Source of the DNA: Cyanidiococcus yangmingshanensis
Lineage: Eukaryota > Rhodophyta > Bangiophyceae > Cyanidiales > Cyanidiaceae
Direction: 5' to 3'
Assembly: GCA_013995675.1 (NCBI GenBank)
Contig: VWRR01000001.1
Location: forward strand, 620,001 to 684,000
Length of the DNA: 64,000 bases
The notes below the pieces were generated by a model. It was not told the origin of the DNA. It saw only the letters and a program-made list of their open reading frames with translations, and did no database searches. Below, in pieces: positions 35,717 to 44,736 of this stretch. Position 1 is the stretch's first letter, and each line of letters starts with the position of its first letter. The position numbers and the translations under genes are program-made.

Positions 35717-36880
35717 GGAACAGAAACAAACTAGGTTCTGCTCGAGCTCTCGTCGGAGCGTCCACCACGAACGCGTTCCGTTGTCGCAACAGCGTGCTGG
35801 TTTCTTTTTTGAATCGCAGGGCGTTCCAGCCGGACATCTGGTTTGCTCCTCACCGGAGATAACAGGGAACGCTCATCCAGACCGTGTGTTGCAGGTTCAC
35901 TCGAGGTTGTATCGGTCGTGTCGACCGCGGGAAATGTTGAGATAAACCAGTTTAGGTATTGTGTGTGTGAGAGGAAGCACTCGAAGCGACAGTCCTCTGA
36001 GCTGATGATTGGAGACCAACGCTGGAGCGAGTTGTGTCTTTCTTCGGTCGATTTCTGGTAGCTCTAGAGCGCGTAAAACATGGACAAACGCACCAGCTAC
36101 CTTTTCCCTTCTGATACCACAATTGCTGGCGATACACGAGTATCCGAACCTGGTCTGGGAACAAGGACGGCGTCCGTAAAGCGATGATCAAGGCCGACGT
36201 CGAGAACGAGCCGAGAGAGGTGGTCCCTGTTTCTAGTCTGCACGCACGTTGCCCAGGAAGGATTTTTCCACTCGCGAGGCGATTGAGACGCATGCGACGA
36301 GTTGCGCACAGGAACTTTTCAACTTCGAACTGCTGCTGTTGCTGCTGAGGTGACCATCAAGGGAGGATTTCCGGCCCGAACAACGCTCTCGTTTTCAAGT
36401 TATGATGCCAATGATCAACAGTCAAATCTTACACGGATGAATGTTGGTCGCATCTTCCTATGACTTGAATGATTTTCATGGATGTAGAGTTACGAGCACT
36501 TGTATCGATCGCCCGAGGCGTCTAAAAACGACTATCACGAACAGTCCTGCGTGACATTCACGATATTGGTAAATATATTTCCAGAACGATAGACAGGATC
36601 GGACAGCCAAGTCTATGCTATCTTTATCGTTTGCGTGGTAAAGGCCTTTATGAACAACGCCGATACAAACACAGCACGCATCGTCGAGGGAGGCACGTCC
36701 TTTACGCTCTTATGCAAGCGACCATCGAGTGTGGACAAACGCGCCATGAACTCGTCCAAGGATTGTTTGCGTACTCATTTGATCCATTGGTGGTAGATGG
36801 CTTCCCAGGATACTCATTGAATGCGATGGTGAACAAGTCGACCAACATGAAAGCATTTTAGGGGCGTTCAGGTCACCGGC
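35717..36880. promoter_or_regulatory. Divergent intergenic region, VPS13 / HisC
   Basis: About 1.16 kb between divergent genes, so it contains both promoters. AT-richer stretches occur at about 36400-36600. Frames under 130 codons show no domain. Confidence 0.4.
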
Positions 36881-38458
36881 ATGTTGGAGAGCGGCTGCGG
36901 TGTCGTCGCCTGGCCAGCGCCACATGGGCCTGCGTCTGCGTTTCACGGAGCTATTCGGCCAGTGCAACGAGTCGCTTTCATCGACGTTTCAAGGGTTCAG
37001 ACCAGATCCATGTTTGCATGGTTCAGCACGAGGCCTTTTGTGAGAGGACAGCACGCTCGGACGAGCCGTAGCGGTTGTACTCGAGGCAGGGTGACTCGAC
37101 TTGAACGATCTCAACAGAGCGTTCGCTACAGAGCGACGATCAGCATGCGAAACCAGGAGCGTTCGTGTGCTTCAGCGCAGCAAAACGAACAAGTCCTCAC
37201 GGAGGCATTTGAGGTTGACTCACTGGTTCGTGAGGAACTACGCGACATGGCACCATACACACCGATCTTACCCTACGAAGTGCTCGCCCAACAACTTGGT
37301 CGGGAGCCGAACACGATCATCAAACTTGACGCGAACGAGAACCCGTACGGTGTGTGTACTGCTGTACGTGAGGCACTTGCTTCCGCTCCGTTTCCACATA
37401 TCTATCCAGATCCCGAGTCTCGTGAGCTGCGTGAGGCGCTCGCGAGCTTCACTGGAGTGCCCTCGTCGCGTCTATTGGTAGGGCATGGTGCGGACGAGCT
37501 TCTTGACCTAATCTTCCGACTTGTCATCCGACCGAATCGAGGGGACACAATCGTGAACGCTCCACCTACGTTTGGAATGTATCAATTCGATGCCGAACTG
37601 AATGGTGCTCGGGTTGTTGAGGTATGGCGGCAAGCCTCGGATGGTTTTCGTTTTCCCATCGAACAGGTTGAGCGGTACTTCGCCCAAGTGGCGTCGGCTC
37701 GAGCGCGTGGCGACGAGCAGCCCTATCCCAAGATCATCTTCGTCACCTGTCCCAATAATCCGGATGGTTCCCGCATCTTGGATGCCGACTTGCGCAGGTT
37801 ACTTCGCCTGCCGACGTTGATCGTCCTCGATGAAGCGTATATTGAATTTGCAGAAGCGAATGAGCACCAACTGACGGATTCAAATGATGAACACGCGACA
37901 GCGTCGTTGATAGAGCCACCTTCGCGGATTCGTTGGGTACTTGAGTATCCGAATCTGGTTGTGCTGCGAACATTCTCCAAGTGGGCTGCACTCGCTGGAC
38001 TACGAGTGGGTTACGGCGCCTTTCCAGAGTCTTTGATGCCACATCTCTGGAAAATCAAGCAACCTTACAACGTGAATGTGGCAGGCCAAATAGCGGCCCT
38101 GGTAGCGCTGCAGGAACGAACGACTTTATTCCACCAAGTGGCTTTGATGAAGGCGGAACGACGTCGTTTCTATGAACAACTGCGACGACCGCAGTTCGCC
38201 TGGCTGCATCCGTATCCCTCGCAGAGCAATTTTGTTCTATGTCGGGTCCAGTTGCCGTACCAACCGACCGTTTCAGGGACACCGAACGCAAGTGCACGAC
38301 ATGTACGTGACTTTTTACGGGAGCGCGGCATCCTTATTCGTTACTACGACGCGAAAGGTCTAAGCGACTGTATTCGGATCTCCATGGGTACACCGACACA
38401 GATGGATCACCTCTACGAGGCACTCGAAGCGTACGCCAAGTCTCTGAACCAAACTTAA
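36881..38458 (+). CDS. HISC: Histidinol-phosphate aminotransferase, plastid-type
   Basis: Intact 525-codon frame. The core is a fold-type I PLP aminotransferase: IIKLDANENPYG (about 146-157), FPHIYPDPESRELREALASF, LVGHGADELLDLIFR, FVTCPNNPDGS (288-298), LIVLDEAYIEFAE, and the Schiff-base lysine in RTFSKWAALAGLRVGYG (K367). It ends with GLSDCIRISMGTP. The enzyme converts imidazole-acetol phosphate to histidinol phosphate. The N-terminal 90-120 residues are basic and Ser/Arg-rich. A start at 37010 (MFAWFSTRPFVRGQHARTSR) gives a more typical red-algal plastid transit peptide with an early Phe than the start at 36881, so the first 43 codons may be untranslated. A histidine-pathway enzyme (HisE) also lies 15 kb upstream, with the giant VPS13 gene between, so no operon-like meaning is implied. 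Confidence 0.95.
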   Translation: MLESGCGVVAWPAPHGPASAFHGAIRPVQRVAFIDVSRVQTRSMFAWFSTRPFVRGQHARTSRSGCTRGRVTRLERSQQSVRYRATISMRNQERSCASAQQNEQVLTEAFEVDSLVREELRDMAPYTPILPYEVLAQQLGREPNTIIKLDANENPYGVCTAVREALASAPFPHIYPDPESRELREALASFTGVPSSRLLVGHGADELLDLIFRLVIRPNRGDTIVNAPPTFGMYQFDAELNGARVVEVWRQASDGFRFPIEQVERYFAQVASARARGDEQPYPKIIFVTCPNNPDGSRILDADLRRLLRLPTLIVLDEAYIEFAEANEHQLTDSNDEHATASLIEPPSRIRWVLEYPNLVVLRTFSKWAALAGLRVGYGAFPESLMPHLWKIKQPYNVNVAGQIAALVALQERTTLFHQVALMKAERRRFYEQLRRPQFAWLHPYPSQSNFVLCRVQLPYQPTVSGTPNASARHVRDFLRERGILIRYYDAKGLSDCIRISMGTPTQMDHLYEALEAYAKSLNQT

Positions 38459-39454
38459 AAGACCCGATATTGCCTTACCAGACCAATCAGGTCCGCTCTA
38501 AATGAATGATACCCGGTTGTACGTCCATCGCTCCGTAGAGTACATTCAGTTCAACGGAGGCCTGTATGCACTCTGTTCTGGTTGAGGGTTTGGATGTTGC
38601 GCCTCATGGTCTCTTGTCGAACAAGGGTACGTGGACGAGCCCTGAAAGGACACCATGTGATGACGGTGATCGTGCAGCGAAACGAACATGTGCCTCCCGA
38701 ATACGGACACCTAGGGGTCACCCCAATGACTGGGGACCCTATTCCCGTGTCCCAACAGTACGTACAGGATCGTCTCGGTTTCAACGATAGATGATAACTG
38801 TTCCCAGGAGAACGCTCCTGGTTACTTGTGCTGCTCGTGAGCGCATCAGCTACTTCCGGAGACTTGTCTGAGACGACACTGTCAAGGTGCGAGTTCGAGC
38901 TGACGTAGAGTGACCTGCCCCCGAGTCTCCCGCGGAAGCGCAGCCAGTGGAGTCCGACCTCGTTTCTTCGCAACGACAACCATCCGCAATCTGTGAAAAA
39001 ACAACCAAGGGTAACCATGATACCTTGGTTTCCTCGCCTGACGTAAAACGGACCCTGTGGGTCGAGTTCGCAACACCATCGTTCGCTCCAATCGGTTGAG
39101 CACCCCGTTCCACAGTCGAGTTTTCCACTGAAACAACCCGGAAACGATTCTGAGACCCCCGTCCTGTAGGTGAGCGCCACTCGGTCACTTGAGCTTTAAG
39201 CGCCGACCTCTTCATCCATTTCAAATCTCATTCAATGCTTCAGTTATTCAAAGTCGATGTGAGAGCATTTGCGACCCAGATGCTCATATGACGAGGCTCG
39301 TTCAGATCCAGCTCGTTGATGAAGCGTCTGCAAACCTCGAACTCGAAGCGCAGTCCCCGAGCAGCAACCTTTCGCGTCTCGTTCCCGAAACCATCTCGTT
39401 TCCCTATACGGCCGCGGTTCTCTAACCTCGATAAAAGCTCAGTTATAGTGTTTT
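38459..39454. other. Intergenic region with an uncertain minus-strand ORF and a hairpin
   Basis: About 1.0 kb. The longest frame is 209 codons on the minus strand (39180-38551), Cys/Arg/Ser-rich and without a recognised domain; I do not support it as a gene. The region contains a hairpin followed by T6 on the minus strand at 38996-39030 and a box A-like TGACCGAGTGG on the same strand near 39178-39188. Confidence 0.35.
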
Positions 39455-39925
39455 ATGGCGGCGAGTGCAGCAAAAGAACGGGTATTGTCGGTTGCAGCTA
39501 TCCTACGTCATCGTTCGTCGTTACCCACGCGGGCTATTGCACGAGTTTTGCTCGAATCAGATGGTGGACCGGTCGAGCACGGTGCTTTATGGAAACTGGC
39601 CAGACGAGTGAAGCACGTTGGCTCGAAAATAGCGGAACGAAACAATTCGGAGAAAGTAGCAGTTGATCGAGGACCAGGCGGGGAACCTGGTGCTGCAACG
39701 TCCCTCCAAACGGAGCCTATCCAACTCCTGCGAAGCAAGCGACACTTTAAGAAAGTGCTTTATCAGATGAAACGGATGCAGACCGTGGAGGTACGGGCGG
39801 AGCCATTGGCTGAGCGGGCGAGCACAACGGAGCGCCGACGTTTTCTCGTTCGTCTCACTGATAAGGGCATGCGCAAGTACGCTCAAGAGCTCGATGCGCT
39901 TTATAAGAACCAGGTCGTGGAGTGA
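39455..39925 (+). CDS. Small basic protein of unknown function
   Basis: A 156-residue protein starting MAASAAKERVLSVAAILRHR. It is helical and basic, with a first part resembling a helix-turn-helix (SLPTRAIARVLLESDGGPVE, HGALWKLARRVKHVGS). A variable linker of about 30 residues follows. The second conserved-looking block is LRSKRHFKKVLYQMKRMQTV ending FLVRLTDKGMRKYAQELDAL. The second block has the look of a winged-helix beta-wing or of an organellar ribosome-associated protein, but I do not recognise the family. A short AT-rich element (GATAAAA, 39430-39436) precedes the ATG by about 20 bp. The clean start, uninterrupted frame and alternation of charged and hydrophobic residues support a real gene. 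Confidence 0.7.
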   Translation: MAASAAKERVLSVAAILRHRSSLPTRAIARVLLESDGGPVEHGALWKLARRVKHVGSKIAERNNSEKVAVDRGPGGEPGAATSLQTEPIQLLRSKRHFKKVLYQMKRMQTVEVRAEPLAERASTTERRRFLVRLTDKGMRKYAQELDALYKNQVVE

Positions 39926-40049
39926 CGCCTTTCAGATATATAATACGTTTTGAATGAGTAACGAGGTCCAAAACGGCTTGTGTGCAGCCAGTAACAGGTA
40001 GACGCTTGGCAGTACATCCAATCTGGGACGGATGCAGCTCCACTTGGCC

Positions 40050-41450
40050 CTAAGCAGACCGTTTCGTTGGGAACATGGAGGAACCTTGATGCCGTTGCAG
40101 GAACATTCGTAAGAGTGCCCGAGTCAATCGATGGGGATCGTGACCCGGGAGCTTGTCTTTCGAGGGAGCAACGTCGGTTGTTGTCGTGGACTCGTCCTCC
40201 AGGCGCACCCGATCCACATGAATGCTGACAGTGCAAAATGCGTGATCCATCAACGATGGTGAGCCCACAGAATGCAAGAGTGTCACCAGCTGCGCTTTGG
40301 TTGACGTCTCGGCTTTGGCCCTCTCTCTATTGATCGAGGGTGTGTTCGCCTCTTCAGGATGCGCTTCGATGAGCTGGGATGCGTCGACCAGGACTCGCAG
40401 AGGAATCTGAGGATGAACACTCGTTGAGGACGCGTCCCTAGGCGTCAGTGTCGCACAAAGCGCATCGATGTGAGCCGAGACATCCATGCCGTCCGTCTCC
40501 CCGGGCTCTGTCCAGAGGTTGCAGACATAGATTGGCGCTCGAGCAGGATTTGTAGCGCTGCTCCATCGATAGAGTGCTTCTCGGACGGAGGGTATCGCCA
40601 CAACAGCCGCAATGCTTGTGTAGAGAGAGCCTGGGCCCAGAATGATTGCATCGGCGTTTTGGATGGCTTTGAGCGCCTCTGGGCAAGCCACAGGCGAGAC
40701 ACGGCTCTGGTCATCGTCATCACTCGTATCGATTGAGAACGGTCCATCTCGGGGCTGGCGTTGAACACGAATGCGTAACAGACGACCCGGAGATGCGGCG
40801 AAACTGCTTTCACCTACGATGGTTTGACGCGAGTCAGTCGCCGCAACAGGCGCCTCCGAAACGCTTACCGCTTTCTCACCCACAAGTTGAAGCAAGTCAT
40901 TGGAAACTGGCCATAGACGGCAGAGATTGCGAGGAATACCGAGCATCTCGCAGGCAGCCTGGACAGCCCGAGACCACTGCGCTCCGTGCATTTCGTAAAG
41001 CGCTGCCAGCAGCAGGTTGCCGAACGCATGACCGACAAGCGTCTCACGTTTCGCGGATGTTGCTTGTGGTTCCGTGAAACGTCCACGTCCGAGTCGATGG
41101 CCCAGCAACTGCCACCATGCCGTCTCCGATACTGATCCAGCATGCCGAGATGAACGCATTTGGTCACTGGTGCCACGTTGCACACCAGACAACGAACGAG
41201 CGCTCAGTTCAAGTGCCGAACATATGCCCTCCAACGCATTCCGAATATCCCCAGGCGCTGGCATTCCAAGTTCGTCACGGATTCTTCCAGTACTACCACC
41301 ATCGTCTGACGTGCAAACAATGCCAGTGATATCAAGTGGCATATGCACGCGCGACCAGTACACCATGCCGTGAAGCACACAATGCATCCCAGTGCCGCCA
41401 CCAAGGACGACGACACGCGGCGGTGTCACTGTTGAGCGTTCATCCTGCAT
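40050..41450 (-). CDS. CofD/YvcK-like (UPF0052) protein
   Basis: From ATG 41450 the protein is 466 residues and begins MQDERSTVTPPRVVVLGGGT, with the nucleotide-binding GGGTG at 17-21. Other family signatures follow: GIVCTSDDGGSTGRIRDELG, PAPGDIRNALEGICSAL, LVGHAFGNLLLAALYEMHGA, and the C-terminal DAIILGPGSLYTSIAAVV and IPSVREALYRW. These match the CofD superfamily, including bacterial YvcK/GlmR, which binds UDP-GlcNAc and affects carbon flux to the cell wall, and 2-phospho-L-lactate transferase CofD. Plants and algae have uncharacterised nuclear homologues. The catalytic role in this alga is unknown. The frame extends upstream to 41930, which would add 160 residues without similarity; part of it could be a targeting peptide (for example from MRYGSTRS, about residue 109 of the long frame). 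Confidence 0.88.
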   Translation of the reverse strand: MQDERSTVTPPRVVVLGGGTGMHCVLHGMVYWSRVHMPLDITGIVCTSDDGGSTGRIRDELGMPAPGDIRNALEGICSALELSARSLSGVQRGTSDQMRSSRHAGSVSETAWWQLLGHRLGRGRFTEPQATSAKRETLVGHAFGNLLLAALYEMHGAQWSRAVQAACEMLGIPRNLCRLWPVSNDLLQLVGEKAVSVSEAPVAATDSRQTIVGESSFAASPGRLLRIRVQRQPRDGPFSIDTSDDDDQSRVSPVACPEALKAIQNADAIILGPGSLYTSIAAVVAIPSVREALYRWSSATNPARAPIYVCNLWTEPGETDGMDVSAHIDALCATLTPRDASSTSVHPQIPLRVLVDASQLIEAHPEEANTPSINRERAKAETSTKAQLVTLLHSVGSPSLMDHAFCTVSIHVDRVRLEDESTTTTDVAPSKDKLPGHDPHRLTRALLRMFLQRHQGSSMFPTKRSA

Positions 41451-42409
41451 TCGCCAGAAACTGAATCCACCAAAGCGACTTGCTCTCCTTCGGGCTACAA
41501 CTTGAAAATGTTTGATGATGAGCGGGCGACCTATTTGCCATCGACATGCGGTCTCTGGAGTCGGTGACTGAGATTTGACGTCTAGCGAACGAGTCGACCC
41601 GTATCTCATCGAGTTTGGATTTGACCGAACGCGTCTATACAAGCACATGTCGTCTTCGTGTCCAGATATCCGTATTGGTAACGAGGTTGTTTGCATAAAC
41701 AGCAGTGGTGCCAGTTCGCTGTCGATCGGGTTGTGGCTGGCCTGTTTGTGCAGTTTCATGGTTGGAAACGGCTCGTTCGGTGTTGTGACTCCTGCAACGC
41801 GCGTTCTTGTAGTCTGCACTGCAAGAACAGCAGCACTTTTCAGCGAGCGTTTTTTGCATCGCTTCGAGCCGAGCGAAAGGTTGTTCGCAACACTTCGCAC
41901 TGGAGAGGGCCCGTCCAACCCGAGTGTCATCGTTCTGGAACGTCACGAGAGCGTGTATCCCTGTGTGTGCGCGATGCAGCGTCCTTTGAGCAGCCAGCCA
42001 AGTGGCGATCTCAGCGTCCTGCACTTCAAGGTATGTGCCAAGCCGCCTTACTTTCCTCGATGAGTCGGAAGAAGGGCGTCCTTCTGAGCTTCAACCGCTC
42101 ATCCACGACTTTGGTGCGATCGCTCAGCAACCTGAAGGCGATCAATAGTGTTCCCAGCGGACGTACCCTATGCTCGTCCAGCCAAGAGTCCTCGACACCT
42201 TTTTATGCAATACGTTGCACTTCAGGCGATACCTAGAACGTGAAAACAAAACTGCTCTTTGGCAGCTGAGCAGCGTTGGCCCTCACCGCGCCTATCGAAC
42301 GGAGACTTGAATGTGTTCGGTCCAGTCGAGCGGTTGCGTTCTACACGCGGCAACCAAAACTTTGCGAAACGAGGTCACTTGTCGAGCCAGTTGGACTGCG
42401 GGATAGTTC
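41451..42409. promoter_or_regulatory. Divergent intergenic region, CofD-like / hydrolase
   Basis: Up to 0.96 kb, part of which may encode an N-terminal extension of the CofD-like protein. Plus-strand frames of 162 and 181 codons overlap that extension, show no domain, and are rejected. Confidence 0.4.
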
Positions 42410-43705
42410 ATGTTTCTATGGATCTTGATTGCAGACTTGGCTGGACGCGGCGTGTACCTCAGCCTCTTGGTTGTGGGTCTTCTGCTCGGACTAGGATATG
42501 GCGGCACCATTCTCTACGTAAGCCAGAGAGTGGCGTTTCCGCCATGGCATGACCCTCGCCCAGGTAGTCAGGTGCTCAGCCAATGGCGAATGCCTGAAGC
42601 CTGGGCAGCTTTCACGCTGGACCCGAAGGCCTCCTTGGGCCTCACGTTTGAGGACGTGTCGTTTCGGAACCGCTACGGACTGGAGTTACGCGGCTGGTGG
42701 ATACCCGGCGCTAGACTGGGACTGGAACGAGCGCAACCTGACCGGCCACTGGTCGGCATTGTATGTGTTCACGGCGGCGGAAGAGATCGACGGGCGTTTA
42801 TGCGACAGAGTGCCCTCTTTCAGCGAAGAGGTTGGTCGGTGTTGCTTTTCGACTGTACTGGACACGGCACTTCGGATGCCCGACCGCCTTTCCCAAAGGG
42901 TCGCTGGCCCGGTAGAGCGATTTCTTACGGGACACATGAGTGGAGCGATGTTGTCGACGCTTTACAATATGCTCGAGCTCGTCTGGAAGAGCAGCGTACT
43001 ACCCAATCGGGTGAGAAACGTGAGATTCGCCTGGTACTCATTGGAACGAGCCAAGGTGCCGTGAGCGCCTTCTACGCTGCTGCCTACCAAACACAAAGAT
43101 ATCGATACGGTTATCGAGACGTTCCCTCCGTGGATGCTCTGGTGGCGGAGAATCCCTTTACGAGTCCGATGGCTTTGTTCGAACACTTGTCAACGCATGT
43201 CGCGGCGCCTATAATGAGCTATGCTGCAAATCGTTCGTGGCTGCGCCTATTTCTACGTCTCTGGATCGTGTGCTGCACTTGGTTGGCGCTGTTCCGGACC
43301 GAAAACACTGCGTTGACCTGTCGAATGCTGGCAAAAAATTACACGCCCAAGCATCGACTGGCACGGTTTTTATTTCGCGTAGCAGCGACACTGATCGAGA
43401 GGGTCTCGCCGCCAGAACGACTGGATACCCCTCCTGCTGGTGGATTTGACGCGGTTGCCGAAGCCGTCCGAGCAGCAGAGTGCCCAATCCTGCTGATGCA
43501 CGGGAAGAAAGACTGGATTGTCCCCTATAAGCATTCGATGGAATTGTTTGAAACTGCACGCGATCCCAAAGAGCTCTGGATTAGTCCCGAGGCGGGTCAC
43601 ACCATGATGTATCATTGCGAACCCACTGTTTTCGAAACCCGAGTGTGCACTTTTCTGGAGAAGCACCTGTTCGCGAATAAGCAGCGACCTGTTGAGTATT
43701 CTTGA
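42410..43705 (+). CDS. Membrane-anchored alpha/beta hydrolase (S33/ABHD-like)
   Basis: A 431-residue protein. Residues 2-36 form a hydrophobic N-terminal anchor (LSLLVVGLLLGLGYGG within it). A hydrolase fold follows with the oxyanion motif CVHGGGRDRRAF (119-130), LLFDCTGHGTSD, the nucleophile elbow IGTSQGA (Ser214), the acid in MHGKKDWIVPY (Asp368) and the catalytic His in PEAGHTMMY (His397). The triad is complete. The lid region (about 250-330) is aromatic-rich and may contact membranes. Such ABHD13/BEM46-like serine hydrolases act on lipids, acyl groups or peptides on ER or other membranes, but the substrate cannot be read here. The frame is intact. ATG 42410 places the anchor directly at the N-terminus. 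Confidence 0.88.
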   Translation: MFLWILIADLAGRGVYLSLLVVGLLLGLGYGGTILYVSQRVAFPPWHDPRPGSQVLSQWRMPEAWAAFTLDPKASLGLTFEDVSFRNRYGLELRGWWIPGARLGLERAQPDRPLVGIVCVHGGGRDRRAFMRQSALFQRRGWSVLLFDCTGHGTSDARPPFPKGRWPGRAISYGTHEWSDVVDALQYARARLEEQRTTQSGEKREIRLVLIGTSQGAVSAFYAAAYQTQRYRYGYRDVPSVDALVAENPFTSPMALFEHLSTHVAAPIMSYAANRSWLRLFLRLWIVCCTWLALFRTENTALTCRMLAKNYTPKHRLARFLFRVAATLIERVSPPERLDTPPAGGFDAVAEAVRAAECPILLMHGKKDWIVPYKHSMELFETARDPKELWISPEAGHTMMYHCEPTVFETRVCTFLEKHLFANKQRPVEYS

Positions 43706-44736
43706 CAAGACCAAAAGATATAATCATATCGATGACCGCTCTATTGATTAATCTCGACAAGATCAAGAAACACAACCTTATGGATAATTGATCGAGAGTA
43801 TGGAAGGACGATCACTCTGTTACCGGAATGATCGATGCAACGCGTTGGATCACGCACGCAGAAACAAAATCCGTGATCAAAACACAACTTCACTGGATTG
43901 GGATAAAAGTATATCAAAAGGGATGAAACTGGACGATGCGTGGATGGTTCGTGAAATAGTTCAAATAAGTACCTAATTGTACAATGATGTTCATGATGGA
44001 TCAGCCCTCTCGATTCGAGGCGACCCAGAGACAGCCCAGGCAAGCGCCTCTGTCGTAGACGCTTGATCTGGCTCGATCCAACGAGTGCGGTCTGAATTCC
44101 AGACACTTTCATCACTGCGTTCAAGTGATATGATTGAACATGAACTTTTCAGAGCAGCTGATGTAGGCTTGTACATGGTTCAGAACAATCGCGTAAACAA
44201 CAACGATCGCATGATTGGAAACTCCTCGCAACCGAATCGAAGACAAGCATAGCTATCTGTGTCGTCCTGAGAATCCTTATTCCCCATGGTCTCGTACCGA
44301 AGCCTTCGAGTCTTACGGATGCTGTGGAGATTCGTCCGTGCGCTGCTCCAGTGAGCGGTCCCGTCTCTCATGGTCCGAGTCGATGCCGAGTCGAGCAGAA
44401 CAGGCGCCGAGAGAGGGGCAGTCGGCCAGCGCGCGGTCAATGTCGACAAATTCGTATGGAGCACTGTTTCAGGCGACCTGGCTAGGGAGCCGTTTCCTGG
44501 ACCTGTCATTGACTCTGGACCAGCGCCAATACTCGAATTGGTTTTCAGTGAAGGGTAACTGGTGCTATATAGTGTGCGTGAGCGGACGAGACTGGTCGCA
44601 GCGCGACTTGACGTCACAGCTTGGGCGAAACGTTTCGCTGGCTCGCAGCGTTCAAGTCGGTTTCCGGTGTTGTTGTCTAGTGCCGGGAAGGGGACCGGAT
44701 CCATTTCGGGTACGCCAGCTGACGTTCGCTTTCGAA
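43706..44736. other. Intergenic region, hydrolase to RING gene
   Basis: About 1.0 kb between two same-strand genes. The frame of the RING gene stays open upstream to 44215, but that stretch has no recognisable feature. AT-rich sequence at about 43690-43990 probably includes the hydrolase 3' flank. Confidence 0.4.

Noticed and set aside
38551-39180. 209-codon minus-strand frame as a gene
   Set aside because: Cys/Arg/Ser-rich with no recognised domain; a second minus frame over the same bases is equally open; the hairpin-T-run lies inside it.
41575-42236. Two plus-strand frames of 162 and 181 codons between the CofD-like gene and the hydrolase
   Set aside because: They overlap each other and the possible N-terminal extension of the CofD-like gene and show no domain.
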